DNA of 64,000 nt from Streptomyces wuyuanensis (GTDB taxonomy: Bacteria; Actinomycetota; Actinomycetes; Streptomycetales; Streptomycetaceae). Each line of letters opens with the position of its first letter. Position 1 is the stretch's first letter. The position numbers were made by a program, and so were the translations under genes. The notes below the pieces were generated by a model. The model saw only the letters and a program-made list of their open reading frames with translations. It ran no database searches and was not told the origin of the DNA. The stretch covers positions 99,479-163,478 of the forward strand of contig NZ_FNHI01000020.1 of NCBI RefSeq assembly GCF_900103455.1, in the 5' to 3' direction. Positions 44,931-53,558 of the stretch are shown here, in pieces.

Positions 44931-44949
44931 CTGTCAAGCGACAGAAATT
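44926..44949. promoter_or_regulatory. Palindromic TetR operator between tetR and the catabolic operon
   Basis: Perfect ten-base arms AATTTCTGTC and GACAGAAATT, spaced by AAGC. The site differs from the permease operator at only two core positions. It lies 23 bases before the ATG at 44973 and 110 bases before the tetR start, so autoregulation is likely. Confidence 0.88.
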
Positions 44950-44972
44950 GATCCCGGACCGGAGGCCGAGCC

Positions 44973-45827
44973 ATGGGGACACCCTCAGCTCCATCGCCCA
45001 CGACCGCGTCGACGTACGGCGCGCGCGAACACGCCCGCGCCCAGGAGGGCACGACGGCCGAAGCCATGCCGGTCCTCCCGGCGAGCGACTGGCCGGAACC
45101 TCCGCCGGGCGTCGGAGCGGACGACGTCGTCTGGGCCGAGACCGTGGCGGGCGGCAACTACACCCACAAGGTCCTCGCCCGGGGCACCGAGCTGCGGCTG
45201 ACCGACCTCACCGGCGACGCCTGCGCGCACCTCCTCCTCCACAGCGCCGACCGCCCGTGGGAGCGGCTGAACACGGCCGACACCGTCAAGGTGCTCTGGA
45301 ACGCCTACCTCGGCGAGGGGCACCTGCTCCTCTCCGACCAGGGCCGAGTGCTCGCCTCCGTCGTCGCGGACACCTCCGGCCGGCACGACGCCCTCACCGG
45401 CACCTCCAGCCTCGCACGCAACACCGCCCGGTACGGCGACGGCACCCCGCAGTCCGCCTCGCCGGCGGGGCGCGAGCTGTTCACGCTCGCCGCGCTCAAG
45501 AACGGCCTCGCTCCGCGCGACCTCCCGCCGTCCGTCTCCTTCTTCCAGGGGGTACGGATCGCCGAGGACGGCACCACCGGGTTCACCGGATCGGCCGGCC
45601 CCGGCGCGTCCGTCACGCTCCGCGCCGAACAGGACCTCACCGTTCTCCTCGCCAACGTGCCGCACCCGTTGGACCCTCGCCCCGAGTACACCTGCGGGCA
45701 CCTCCAGGTCGTGGCGTACCGGTCCCGCCCGACCGCCCCGGGCGACGCCCTGTGGGACGCCACCCCCGAAGGGCGCCGGGCCTTCCTCAACACCGTCGAC
45801 CACCTCACCGCCCGGGGGCTCGCATGA
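44973..45827 (+). CDS. DUF1989 urea-carboxylase-associated protein, degenerate subunit (probable carboxyguanidine deiminase subunit)
   Basis: 284-residue protein of the urea-carboxylase-associated (UAAP2-like, DUF1989) family. The fold is clear from GGNYTHKVLARGTELRLTDL, DTSGRHDALTG and the ending in VVAYRSRP. Compared with its partner it lacks the conserved Cys of the GACSKE motif (here GTSSLA) and of the NCPQ motif (here NVPH), so it is likely a structural or regulatory half. Such pairs act as carboxyguanidine deiminase (CgdAB), which turns carboxyguanidine into allophanate and ammonia. GGAGG lies eight bases before the ATG. Its stop overlaps the next start by ATGA. Confidence 0.85.
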   Translation: MGTPSAPSPTTASTYGAREHARAQEGTTAEAMPVLPASDWPEPPPGVGADDVVWAETVAGGNYTHKVLARGTELRLTDLTGDACAHLLLHSADRPWERLNTADTVKVLWNAYLGEGHLLLSDQGRVLASVVADTSGRHDALTGTSSLARNTARYGDGTPQSASPAGRELFTLAALKNGLAPRDLPPSVSFFQGVRIAEDGTTGFTGSAGPGASVTLRAEQDLTVLLANVPHPLDPRPEYTCGHLQVVAYRSRPTAPGDALWDATPEGRRAFLNTVDHLTARGLA

Positions 45828-46477
45828 CCGCCACCTCCCTGCCCGGCCGCGTCGTCTCCGACGACACCGTCCCCGCCCGCGCCGCCTGGTCCGCCGTCGT
45901 CCGCAAGGGGCAGCTGCTGACCCTCACCGACCTGTACGGCAACCAGGCCGCCGACTTCCTGCTCTACGACGCGCACGACACCACCCTCCGCTACAGCGCC
46001 CCCGACACGATCCAGGCCCAGGGCAACGTCTTCCTGACCACCGGGTCGGTCCTGCTCTCCAACGATCACACCCCGCTGATGACCGTCGTCGAGGACACCT
46101 GCGGACGGCACGACACCCTCGGCGGAGCCTGCTCCAAGGAGTCCAACACCCTCCGGTACGGCCACCACACCTGGTCGCAGCACGCCTGCGTGGAGAACTT
46201 CCTCGCCGAGGGCGCCCGACACGGGCTCGGCAAGCGCGACCTCGTCTCCAACATCAACTGGTTCATGAACGTGCCGGTCGAGAAGGACGGCACCCTCGGC
46301 ATCGTCGACGGGATCTCGGCCCCCGGCCTGAAGGTCGTACTCCGCGCCGAGACCGACGTCCTCGCCCTGCTCTCCAACTGCCCCCAGATCAACAACCCCT
46401 GCAACGGATTCGACCCGACGGCCGTGCGCATGACGATCACCGAGCCCGCCGCGAGCGACGAGGACGGCACCCGATGA
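45824..46477 (+). CDS. DUF1989 urea-carboxylase-associated protein, complete subunit (probable carboxyguanidine deiminase subunit)
   Basis: 217-residue UAAP1-like DUF1989 protein with the full motif set: GNQAADFLLYDA, DTCGRHDTLGGACSKE, NINWFMNVPVEKDG and NCPQINNPCNG, whose Cys and His residues are the expected metal/active-site groups. It should form the catalytic half of a heteromeric carboxyguanidine deiminase with the preceding protein. ATGA overlaps on both sides show tight translational coupling with the upstream subunit and with the carboxylase. Confidence 0.88.
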   Translation: MTATSLPGRVVSDDTVPARAAWSAVVRKGQLLTLTDLYGNQAADFLLYDAHDTTLRYSAPDTIQAQGNVFLTTGSVLLSNDHTPLMTVVEDTCGRHDTLGGACSKESNTLRYGHHTWSQHACVENFLAEGARHGLGKRDLVSNINWFMNVPVEKDGTLGIVDGISAPGLKVVLRAETDVLALLSNCPQINNPCNGFDPTAVRMTITEPAASDEDGTR

Positions 46478-49400
46478 CCTTCGACACCCTGCTGGTCTCC
46501 AACCGCGGCGAGATCGCCGCCCGGATCATCCGCACCGCCCGGACGCTCGGGCTGCGGACCATCGCGGTGTACTCCGACCCCGACCGGGGCACCGAGCACG
46601 TCCGCCTGGCCGACGAGGCCGTCCGGCTCGGCCCCGCCCCGGCCAAGGAGTCGTACCTCGACGCCGATCAGGTGCTGAAGGCAGCCAAGGACACCGGCGC
46701 CGGCGCGATCCACCCCGGCTACGGCTTCCTGTCCGAGGACGCCGCCTTCGCGCGCCGCTGCGCCGACGCCGGCATCGTCTTCGTCGGCCCCACCCCCGAA
46801 CAGCTGGAGCTCTTCGGCGCCAAGCACACCGCCAGGGCCGCCGCCGAGGCCGCGGGCGTCCCGCTCGCCCCCGGCACCGGACTCCTCCCCGACGTGACCG
46901 CGGCGCTCGCCGCCGCCGACGAGATCGGCTATCCGGTGATGCTCAAGGCGACCGGTGGCGGCGGCGGCATCGGCATGCAGGCGTGCCACGGACCCGCCGG
47001 CCTCGCCGACGCCTGGGAACGGGTGCAGCGGGTCGCCGCAGCTTCCTTCTCCTCCGCCGGGGTCTTCCTGGAGCGCCTCGTGGAGCGGGCCCGCCACGTC
47101 GAGGTGCAGGTCTTCGGCGACGGGATGGGCAAGGTCGTCGCCTTCGGCGACCGCGACTGCTCACTCCAGCGCCGCAACCAGAAGGTCCTGGAGGAGGCCC
47201 CCGCCCCCGGCCTCCCGGACCACGTCCGGCACCGGCTCGCCGAGGCAGCCCGGAACCTGTGCGCGTCGGTGGACTACCGCTCCGCCGGCACGGTCGAGTT
47301 CGTGTACGACGCCGCCCACGAGGAGGCGTACTTCCTGGAGGCCAACACCCGCCTCCAGGTCGAGCACCCGGTCACCGAGGCGATCTACGGCGTCGACCTC
47401 GTCGCCTGGATGCTGCGCCTCGCCCAGGGCGACACCGCCGTCGTCACCGAGCCCCCGCCGCCCCGGGGACACGCCGTCGAGGCCCGGCTGTACGCGGAGG
47501 ACCCCTCGCGCGACCACCGCCCCAGCGCCGGCCTGCTGACCCGCGTCGCCTTCCCGGAGGACGTCCGCGTGGACGCCTGGGTGGAGACCGGCACCGAAGT
47601 CACCACCTCCTACGACCCCATGCTCGCCAAGGTGATCGCGCACGGCTCCGACCGGGCCGAGGCTCTCGACCGGCTCGACGCGGCGCTCGCCTCGACCCGC
47701 GTCGACGGCATCGAGACCAATCTGGGGCTGGTGCGCGCGGCCCTCAGGGACTCCGGCGTCCGCACGGCGACGCACTCCACCGCCACGCTGGCCACGGTCA
47801 CCGACCCGACCCCGCGCGTCGAGGTCGTCGCGGCCGGCACCCTGACGACCGTCCAGGACTGGCCGGGCCGCACCGGCTACTGGCAGGTCGGCGTCCCTCC
47901 GGGCGGGCCGATGGACGACCTGTCCTTCCGGCTCGGCAACACCGCCCTCGGCAACGACGAGGGCGCCCCCGGTCTGGAGTGCACCCTCCAGGGCCCCTCC
48001 CTGCGGTTCACCCACCCCACCACCGTCTGCGTCACCGGCGCCCCGGCCCGGGTGACGGTCGACGGCGCCGCCGTGCCGCAGTGGGAGCCGGTCACCGTCG
48101 CCGCCGGACAGACCCTCGCCGTCGACGCGCCCACCGGACACGGCCTGCGCACCTACGTCCTGTTCGCGGGCGGTCTGGACGTGCCGGAGTTCCTGGGCAG
48201 CGCCGCCACCTTCACCCTCGGCCGATTCGGCGGGCACGGCGGCCGCGCCCTGCGCCCCGGCGACGTCCTGCACGGCGGCGAAGCCCGTACGGACACCTCC
48301 GTCGTCCCCCTCGACGACCGGCCGGCCTTCGGTGCGGACTGGCACATCGGCGCGGTCGAGGGACCGCACGCCGCCCCCGAGTTCTTCACCGACGACGACG
48401 TACGCGACTTCTACGCGGCGGACTGGAAGGTCCACTTCAACTCGGCCCGCACCGGCGTCCGCCTCGTCGGCCCCAAGCCGCGCTGGGCCCGCGCGGACGG
48501 CGGCGAGGCGGGCCTGCACCCCTCCAACATCCACGACACCCCGTACTCCGTCGGCGCAGTCGACTACACCGGCGACATGCCGGTCCTCCTCGGCCCTGAC
48601 GGCCCCTCCCTCGGCGGGTTCGTCTGCCCGGCGACGGTGGTCACCGGGCAGCGCTGGAAGCTCGGCCAGCTCCGCCCCGGCGACACGGTCCACTTCGTGC
48701 CGGTGACCCCGGAGACGGCCGCCGTACTGCGCCGCACCCCGGCGGTCGCGCCCCGTGCCGACCGCCCGCCGAACGTCGACGGAGGCGTCCTCGCACGCCT
48801 GGAGGAGACCGGGGCCCGGCCGACGGTCACGTACCGGCGCAGCGGCGACGACAACCTCCTGGTCGAGTACGGGCCGATGCAGCTCGACCTGGCGCTGCGG
48901 ATGCGCGTCCACGCGCTCGCGGAGGCGCTGGCCGCACGCCGGCTCCCCGGCGTCCTCGACCTCACCCCGGGCATCCGCTCGCTCCAGATCCAGACCGACC
49001 CGGACGTGCTGCCGCAGCGCGACCTGCTCGACGTCGTACTGCGCGTGGAGGAGGAACTGCCCGCCACCGACGACCTGGTGGTGCCCAGCCGGATCGTGCA
49101 CCTGCCGCTGTCTTGGGACGACCCGGCGACCCGCGAGGCCATCGACCGGTACGTCGCGGGCGTGCGCGACGACGCCCCCTGGTGCCCGTCGAACATCGAG
49201 TTCATCCGCCGCGTCAACGGCCTGGACACGGTCGACGACGTCTTCCGGACCGTTTTCGACGCCGAGTACCTGGTCCTCGGCCTGGGCGACGTCTACCTCG
49301 GCGCGCCCGTCGCCACCCCGCTGGACCCCCGGCACCGGCTGGTGACGACCAAGTACAACCCGGCCCGCACCTGGACGGCGGCGAACTCGGTCGGCATCGG

Positions 49401-50061
49401 CGGCGCGTACCTGTGCATCTACGGCATGGAGGGTCCTGGCGGCTACCAATTCGTCGGCCGTACGACGCAGGTGTGGTCGCCCTGGCGCCAGCGCGGCGCC
49501 TTCGAGGCGGGCAGGCCCTGGCTGATGCGCTTCTTCGACCGCATCAAGTGGTACCCGGTCGGCGCCGACGAACTCCTGGAGCTGCGCGCCGACATCGTCT
49601 CCGGCCGGTTCGTCCCGAGGACCGAGGAGGGCACCTTCTCGCTCTCCGCGTACCGGGACTTCCTCGACGCGAACGCCGTGTCGATCGCCGCCTTCCGGGC
49701 CCGGCAGAGCGCGGCCTTCCAGGCCGAGCGCGACGCCTGGGAGACGGCCGGCGAGTTCGCCCGAGCCGAGGCGGCGGCCGAGACCGTCCCGTCGACAGGG
49801 GAGGTCGAGGTGCCCGAGGGCGGCCGGCTGGTCGAGGCCGACTTCACCGCCTGCGTCTGGCAGGTCAACGTCGAGGTCGGAGACCGGGTGTCGACGGGTC
49901 AGCAGCTCGTCGCCCTGGAGGCGATGAAGATGGAGTCCCCCGTGACGGCCCCCGCCGAAGGCGTCGTCGCGGAGATCCTGATCAGGCCGGGAAGCCAGGT
50001 CGAGGCCGGTACCGCCCTCGTCGTCCTGGCCCCCGTTGTGCCGGTGGAGGTGACCGCATGA
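46474..50061 (+). CDS. Biotin-dependent guanidine/urea carboxylase
   Basis: 1195-residue single-chain carboxylase. Biotin carboxylase occupies residues 1-445 (ATP-grasp glycine loop KATGGGGGIGM near 158-168, EANTRLQVEHPVTE near 290-303). A KipA/AHS2-type carboxyltransferase half (from about 455) and a KipI/AHS1 half (to about 990) follow, then a linker and a C-terminal biotinyl domain with the modified lysine in EAMKME at Lys1152. It uses ATP and bicarbonate to carboxylate urea to allophanate or guanidine to carboxyguanidine. The adjacent DUF1989 pair, needless for urea, argues for guanidine. Coupled by ATGA overlaps to both neighbours. Confidence 0.93.
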   Translation: MTFDTLLVSNRGEIAARIIRTARTLGLRTIAVYSDPDRGTEHVRLADEAVRLGPAPAKESYLDADQVLKAAKDTGAGAIHPGYGFLSEDAAFARRCADAGIVFVGPTPEQLELFGAKHTARAAAEAAGVPLAPGTGLLPDVTAALAAADEIGYPVMLKATGGGGGIGMQACHGPAGLADAWERVQRVAAASFSSAGVFLERLVERARHVEVQVFGDGMGKVVAFGDRDCSLQRRNQKVLEEAPAPGLPDHVRHRLAEAARNLCASVDYRSAGTVEFVYDAAHEEAYFLEANTRLQVEHPVTEAIYGVDLVAWMLRLAQGDTAVVTEPPPPRGHAVEARLYAEDPSRDHRPSAGLLTRVAFPEDVRVDAWVETGTEVTTSYDPMLAKVIAHGSDRAEALDRLDAALASTRVDGIETNLGLVRAALRDSGVRTATHSTATLATVTDPTPRVEVVAAGTLTTVQDWPGRTGYWQVGVPPGGPMDDLSFRLGNTALGNDEGAPGLECTLQGPSLRFTHPTTVCVTGAPARVTVDGAAVPQWEPVTVAAGQTLAVDAPTGHGLRTYVLFAGGLDVPEFLGSAATFTLGRFGGHGGRALRPGDVLHGGEARTDTSVVPLDDRPAFGADWHIGAVEGPHAAPEFFTDDDVRDFYAADWKVHFNSARTGVRLVGPKPRWARADGGEAGLHPSNIHDTPYSVGAVDYTGDMPVLLGPDGPSLGGFVCPATVVTGQRWKLGQLRPGDTVHFVPVTPETAAVLRRTPAVAPRADRPPNVDGGVLARLEETGARPTVTYRRSGDDNLLVEYGPMQLDLALRMRVHALAEALAARRLPGVLDLTPGIRSLQIQTDPDVLPQRDLLDVVLRVEEELPATDDLVVPSRIVHLPLSWDDPATREAIDRYVAGVRDDAPWCPSNIEFIRRVNGLDTVDDVFRTVFDAEYLVLGLGDVYLGAPVATPLDPRHRLVTTKYNPARTWTAANSVGIGGAYLCIYGMEGPGGYQFVGRTTQVWSPWRQRGAFEAGRPWLMRFFDRIKWYPVGADELLELRADIVSGRFVPRTEEGTFSLSAYRDFLDANAVSIAAFRARQSAAFQAERDAWETAGEFARAEAAAETVPSTGEVEVPEGGRLVEADFTACVWQVNVEVGDRVSTGQQLVALEAMKMESPVTAPAEGVVAEILIRPGSQVEAGTALVVLAPVVPVEVTA

Positions 50062-51755
50062 GCGGCGCGCTGGAACGGGTGCGGGCCGCGTACGCCCGCA
50101 TCGCCCGAGCGGACCGGCCCGAGGTGTGGATAGACCTCCGTCCCCAGGAGGACGCGGAGGCGGAGGCCGCCTCGATCGACGCGCGGACCTCCGCCGGGGA
50201 GCGTCTGCCCCTGGCCGGAACGGTCCTCGCCGTGAAGGGCAACATCGACGTCGCGGGACTCCCGACCACCGCGGGCTGCCCCTCGTACGCGTACCGGCCC
50301 GAGGCCGACGCGCCGGCGGTGGCACGCCTGCGGGCGGCCGGCTCCGTGGTCCTCGGCAGCACCAACCTGGACCAGTTCGCGACGGGTCTGGTCGGCACGC
50401 GCAGCCCGTACGGAGCGGTCCGCAACGCCGTCGACCCGGCGTACGTGTCCGGCGGGTCCTCCTCCGGTTCGGCGGTCGCGGTCGCCCTCGGCCTCGTGGA
50501 CCTCGCCCTCGGCACGGACACGGCGGGTTCCGGCCGGGTCCCGGCCGCCTTCAACGGCGTCGTCGGCCTCAAGCCGACCCACGGCCTCGTCCCCACCGAG
50601 GGCGTCGTCCCCGCCTGCGCGTCGCTCGACTGCGTCACGGTCTTCGCCCGTACCCTCCCCGAGGCCGAGAGGGCCCTGTCCTTCATGGCGGCGCCGGTGG
50701 AACCCGCCACCGCGCCGCCGCGGCGCCCGGGGCCGTGGCGGATCGCGGTCCCCGACGCCCCGCAGCTCGGCGAGACGGACGGGGGCTGGGCGGAGGCGTT
50801 CGAGGCGGCCGCCGCCCGGCTGGCAGACGCGGGCGCGGAGCTCCTGTCCGTGGACCTGGAGCCCTTCACCGAAGCGGCGGCCATGCTGTACGACGGGGCG
50901 TTCGTCGCCGAGCGCTACTCGGCCGTCGGCGCCTTCGTCGACGAACACGCGGGCGACCCGGGCCTCGATCCGACGGTGGCCGGGATCGTCTCCGGGGCAC
51001 GCGACGTCCCGGCCCATCGCCTGTACGCGGACCGGGAGAGGCTCGCCGCCCTCCGGGCCCGCGCGCTGGCCTCCCTCGGCGAAGCGGACGCGCTGCTCCT
51101 GCCGACCACACCCGGACACCCGACCGTCGCGGAGGTCGCGGCCGACCCTCTGGGCGCGAACGCCCGGCTGGGACGCTTCACCAACTCCACGAACCTGTTC
51201 GGCCTCGCGGCGGCCGCCGTCCCGGCAGGCGAGGTGGCGGGTCGGCCGTTCGGCGTCATGTTGGTCGGGCCGGCCCACACCGACGAACGGCTCGCCCGGA
51301 TCACCGGGCTGCTCACGGCTCCGCCCCTGCACCTGGCGGTGGTGGGCGCGCACCTCTCCGGGCAGCCCCTCAACGGACAGCTGCTCGCCCTCGGCGGCCG
51401 GTTCGTCCGCACGACGGCGACGGCGCCCGCGTACCAGCTGTACGTGCTGGACACGACGCCCCCGAAGCCCGGTCTGGTCCGGGTCCGCGAAGGCGGCGCG
51501 GCGATCGAGGCCGAGGTGTGGCGGCTCCCCGCCGAGGGGCTGGGCGCGCTGGTCGCCGCCCTCCCCCGCCCGATGGCCCTCGGCTGCGTGGAACTCGCGG
51601 ACGGCACCTCCGTACCCGGCTTCCTCTGCGAGCCCGAGGCCCTCGACGGCGCCCGTGAGATCACCGCGCACGGCGGCTGGCGCCCGGCGCTCGCCGCCCA
51701 GCTCCTCGGCGTACGCGGGCACGACCACCCGACAGATTGCCGCGCGGCCGGATGA
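50058..51755 (+). CDS. atzF: Allophanate hydrolase
   Basis: 565-residue amidase-signature enzyme that hydrolyses allophanate to ammonia and CO2, the last step of the pathway. The catalytic triad fits Lys60 (LAVKGN), Ser134 (GGSSSG) and Ser158 (TAGSGR), with spacings of 74 and 24 as in the family. The C-terminal 130 residues form the second, gamma-glutamyl-cyclotransferase-like domain (LYVLDTTPPKPGLVRV, GFLCEPEA). The ATG at 50058 overlaps the carboxylase stop by four bases. The last 15 residues are atypical, so the extreme end may have been replaced. Confidence 0.93.
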   Translation: MSGALERVRAAYARIARADRPEVWIDLRPQEDAEAEAASIDARTSAGERLPLAGTVLAVKGNIDVAGLPTTAGCPSYAYRPEADAPAVARLRAAGSVVLGSTNLDQFATGLVGTRSPYGAVRNAVDPAYVSGGSSSGSAVAVALGLVDLALGTDTAGSGRVPAAFNGVVGLKPTHGLVPTEGVVPACASLDCVTVFARTLPEAERALSFMAAPVEPATAPPRRPGPWRIAVPDAPQLGETDGGWAEAFEAAAARLADAGAELLSVDLEPFTEAAAMLYDGAFVAERYSAVGAFVDEHAGDPGLDPTVAGIVSGARDVPAHRLYADRERLAALRARALASLGEADALLLPTTPGHPTVAEVAADPLGANARLGRFTNSTNLFGLAAAAVPAGEVAGRPFGVMLVGPAHTDERLARITGLLTAPPLHLAVVGAHLSGQPLNGQLLALGGRFVRTTATAPAYQLYVLDTTPPKPGLVRVREGGAAIEAEVWRLPAEGLGALVAALPRPMALGCVELADGTSVPGFLCEPEALDGAREITAHGGWRPALAAQLLGVRGHDHPTDCRAAG

Positions 51756-51909
51756 TGCTCCTGACGACGTCCACCACCCCGTTGGTGACGAAGGGGCCGG
51801 CGGCGTCCGAGGCGGCGTTGTGGTCGATCAGGCTCGCGCCGACCGTGGCGGACCCTCCATCGACGGTGAGGGCGCCGCCCGAGCCCGCGGTGTTCTCGTT
51901 CAGCCTGGA
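51751..51909 (-). pseudogene. Fragment of a beta-helix repeat (Pmp-like) surface protein
   Basis: Reading leftward, about 53 codons have the look of right-handed beta-helix proteins: LNENTAGSGGALTVDGG followed by ASLIDHNAASDAAG and VVDVVRSII. Nothing on either side continues the repeat, and the fragment touches the 3' end of atzF. It is probably the last trace of a deleted gene. Confidence 0.45.
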
Positions 51910-52000
51910 CGCGATGAGGCATGACGGGGACCACGGCGGCGGTGTCAGTCCGCTGAAGTATCCTTCCGGCCACCGCACACCGACTTGAGGACCAAGAGAA

Positions 52001-53509
52001 TTGACTGGCCTGTCTGCTTTCCCGCTGCCCTTTCACACTTCCCGTTCCATATCGTTCGCGACACCCCGAACGCTGCGGGAACTTCAGATGATGCAGTGCA
52101 GCTCCCACATTCGGTCCAAGCCGGGCTGGTTCGACAAGATGAACGATGCCGACGTCGTCGCCCGGTGGACACAGGAAGCGGTCGCCCAGGGTCTCACCGA
52201 AGCGCAGGTTCGCTACGTGCTCGCCGAACTCGTCCATTACGCCGCACTGCGGGACGGACGATCCGGTGTCGAGGTTTCCGTCGTCGACGGGGTGTGGCAG
52301 TCGGACACACTGGTCGACGACGAGCTCGGATCCCGGCTGCGCGAGACGGTTCAGATTCTGGAACAGATCCCCGAAACAGAAAAGGACTGGCACCCGGGAT
52401 CCGACGGCCAGGTACTGGATCTGGTTCATCCCTCACTGTTCTGCCTGGTGAGAGAGGTGAGTGGCGCCCCCGATCGGGCTTGGCAGAACCCGACGGACCC
52501 CTACTCCACGTACGAGTTCTCGGAGAAATTCCAGTGGCTGCCCACGGACGTCGACATCAGTGACGACGGAGATGTCGCCTTCCGCTCGTACGTGAACAAC
52601 GTCCACCCCGAGGTTCACGGCGAACTGGTCTCCGTGCTGGAGGACTTGTTCGCACGCCTGCGCCCGCTGCTGGAGAACGTGCTCACCGATCTGCGCCACC
52701 CCCGGCCCCTGCGGATCGAGGCCGATCCCTACGGGTGGTACGACTCGGAGCCGGAGTATCCGGTCAAATCCTCCTACAGTGACGACGAGGCCCACGCAGA
52801 AGCCCTTCGTGCGTGGGAACAGGCCCATGACGACTGGTGGGAGAACCGCCGCCCGGTCATCCCGGACGCCCCCGCCTTCACCCCGCCCGAGTTGCCCGAC
52901 GCATCCGCCCGAGTCGACCTGCGCGGCCGCCGCCTCCAGGTCATCGTCAAGCTCGCCACCATCCACCTCACCCCGGACAAGCCGGAGTACAGCGGCGGTT
53001 CCTGGCACGTCGAGGGAATGATGAACGAGCGGATCGTCTCGACCGGCATCTACTACTGGGACAGCGAGAACATCACCGAAAGCCGGCTGAGTTTCCGGGC
53101 TGCCATCGATGACCCGAACTACGAACAGAACGATGACAACGGTCTGCGCGAGGTGTACGGACTGGAGGACGAAGACGCACTGAACCAGGTCCTGGGATCG
53201 GCCTCGACCCCAGCGGGCCGCTGCCTGGCGTTCCCGAACATCCTGCAACACCGCGTCGGACCGTTCCGCCTCACGGACACCACCCGTCCGGGACACCGCA
53301 AAATTCTCGCGTTCTTCCTGGTCGACCCGTCGGAAAGGATCGTCTCGACCTCCGATGTGCCACCGCAGCAGCCATGGTCCGACACCTCGACCATGACGCT
53401 CGAACAGGCGAAGACCTACCGTGAACAACTCATGCAGGAACGCAAGTTCTTCGTGGCCGAACACAACGACCAGCTCTACGAACGAGAGTTCTCCCTCTGC
53501 GAGCACTGA
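52001..53509 (+). CDS. DUF4246 protein, fungal-like family
   Basis: 502-residue protein of the DUF4246 family, found chiefly in fungi and in scattered bacteria. The N-terminal FPLPFHTSRSISFAT and MMQCSSHIRSKPGWFDKM are family-typical. The C-terminal half (about residues 300-480) has a jelly-roll-like pattern with GGSWHVEGMMNERIV, in which the His and Glu could be metal ligands of a dioxygenase fold, then a LAFPNILQHRVGPF motif like the distal His of 2-oxoglutarate oxygenases. Start: TTG at 52001, supported by the N-terminal match and an AAGAGAA upstream. Codon use is less GC-extreme than neighbours, which suggests transfer. Function unknown. Confidence 0.8.
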   Translation: MTGLSAFPLPFHTSRSISFATPRTLRELQMMQCSSHIRSKPGWFDKMNDADVVARWTQEAVAQGLTEAQVRYVLAELVHYAALRDGRSGVEVSVVDGVWQSDTLVDDELGSRLRETVQILEQIPETEKDWHPGSDGQVLDLVHPSLFCLVREVSGAPDRAWQNPTDPYSTYEFSEKFQWLPTDVDISDDGDVAFRSYVNNVHPEVHGELVSVLEDLFARLRPLLENVLTDLRHPRPLRIEADPYGWYDSEPEYPVKSSYSDDEAHAEALRAWEQAHDDWWENRRPVIPDAPAFTPPELPDASARVDLRGRRLQVIVKLATIHLTPDKPEYSGGSWHVEGMMNERIVSTGIYYWDSENITESRLSFRAAIDDPNYEQNDDNGLREVYGLEDEDALNQVLGSASTPAGRCLAFPNILQHRVGPFRLTDTTRPGHRKILAFFLVDPSERIVSTSDVPPQQPWSDTSTMTLEQAKTYREQLMQERKFFVAEHNDQLYEREFSLCEH

Positions 53510-53529
53510 ACCTCGTTCATCTCCATACG

Positions 53530-53558
53530 TCCAGGCCCGGAGGGTGAGACGGCCTGGA
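53530..53558 (+). terminator. Hairpin after DUF4246 gene
   Basis: Perfect eight-base arms TCCAGGCC and GGCCTGGA with a 13-base loop, 20 bases after the stop. Confidence 0.6.

Noticed and set aside
47161..50325. 1054-codon open frame on the minus strand
   Set aside because: Antisense to the biotin carboxylase; shadow frame.
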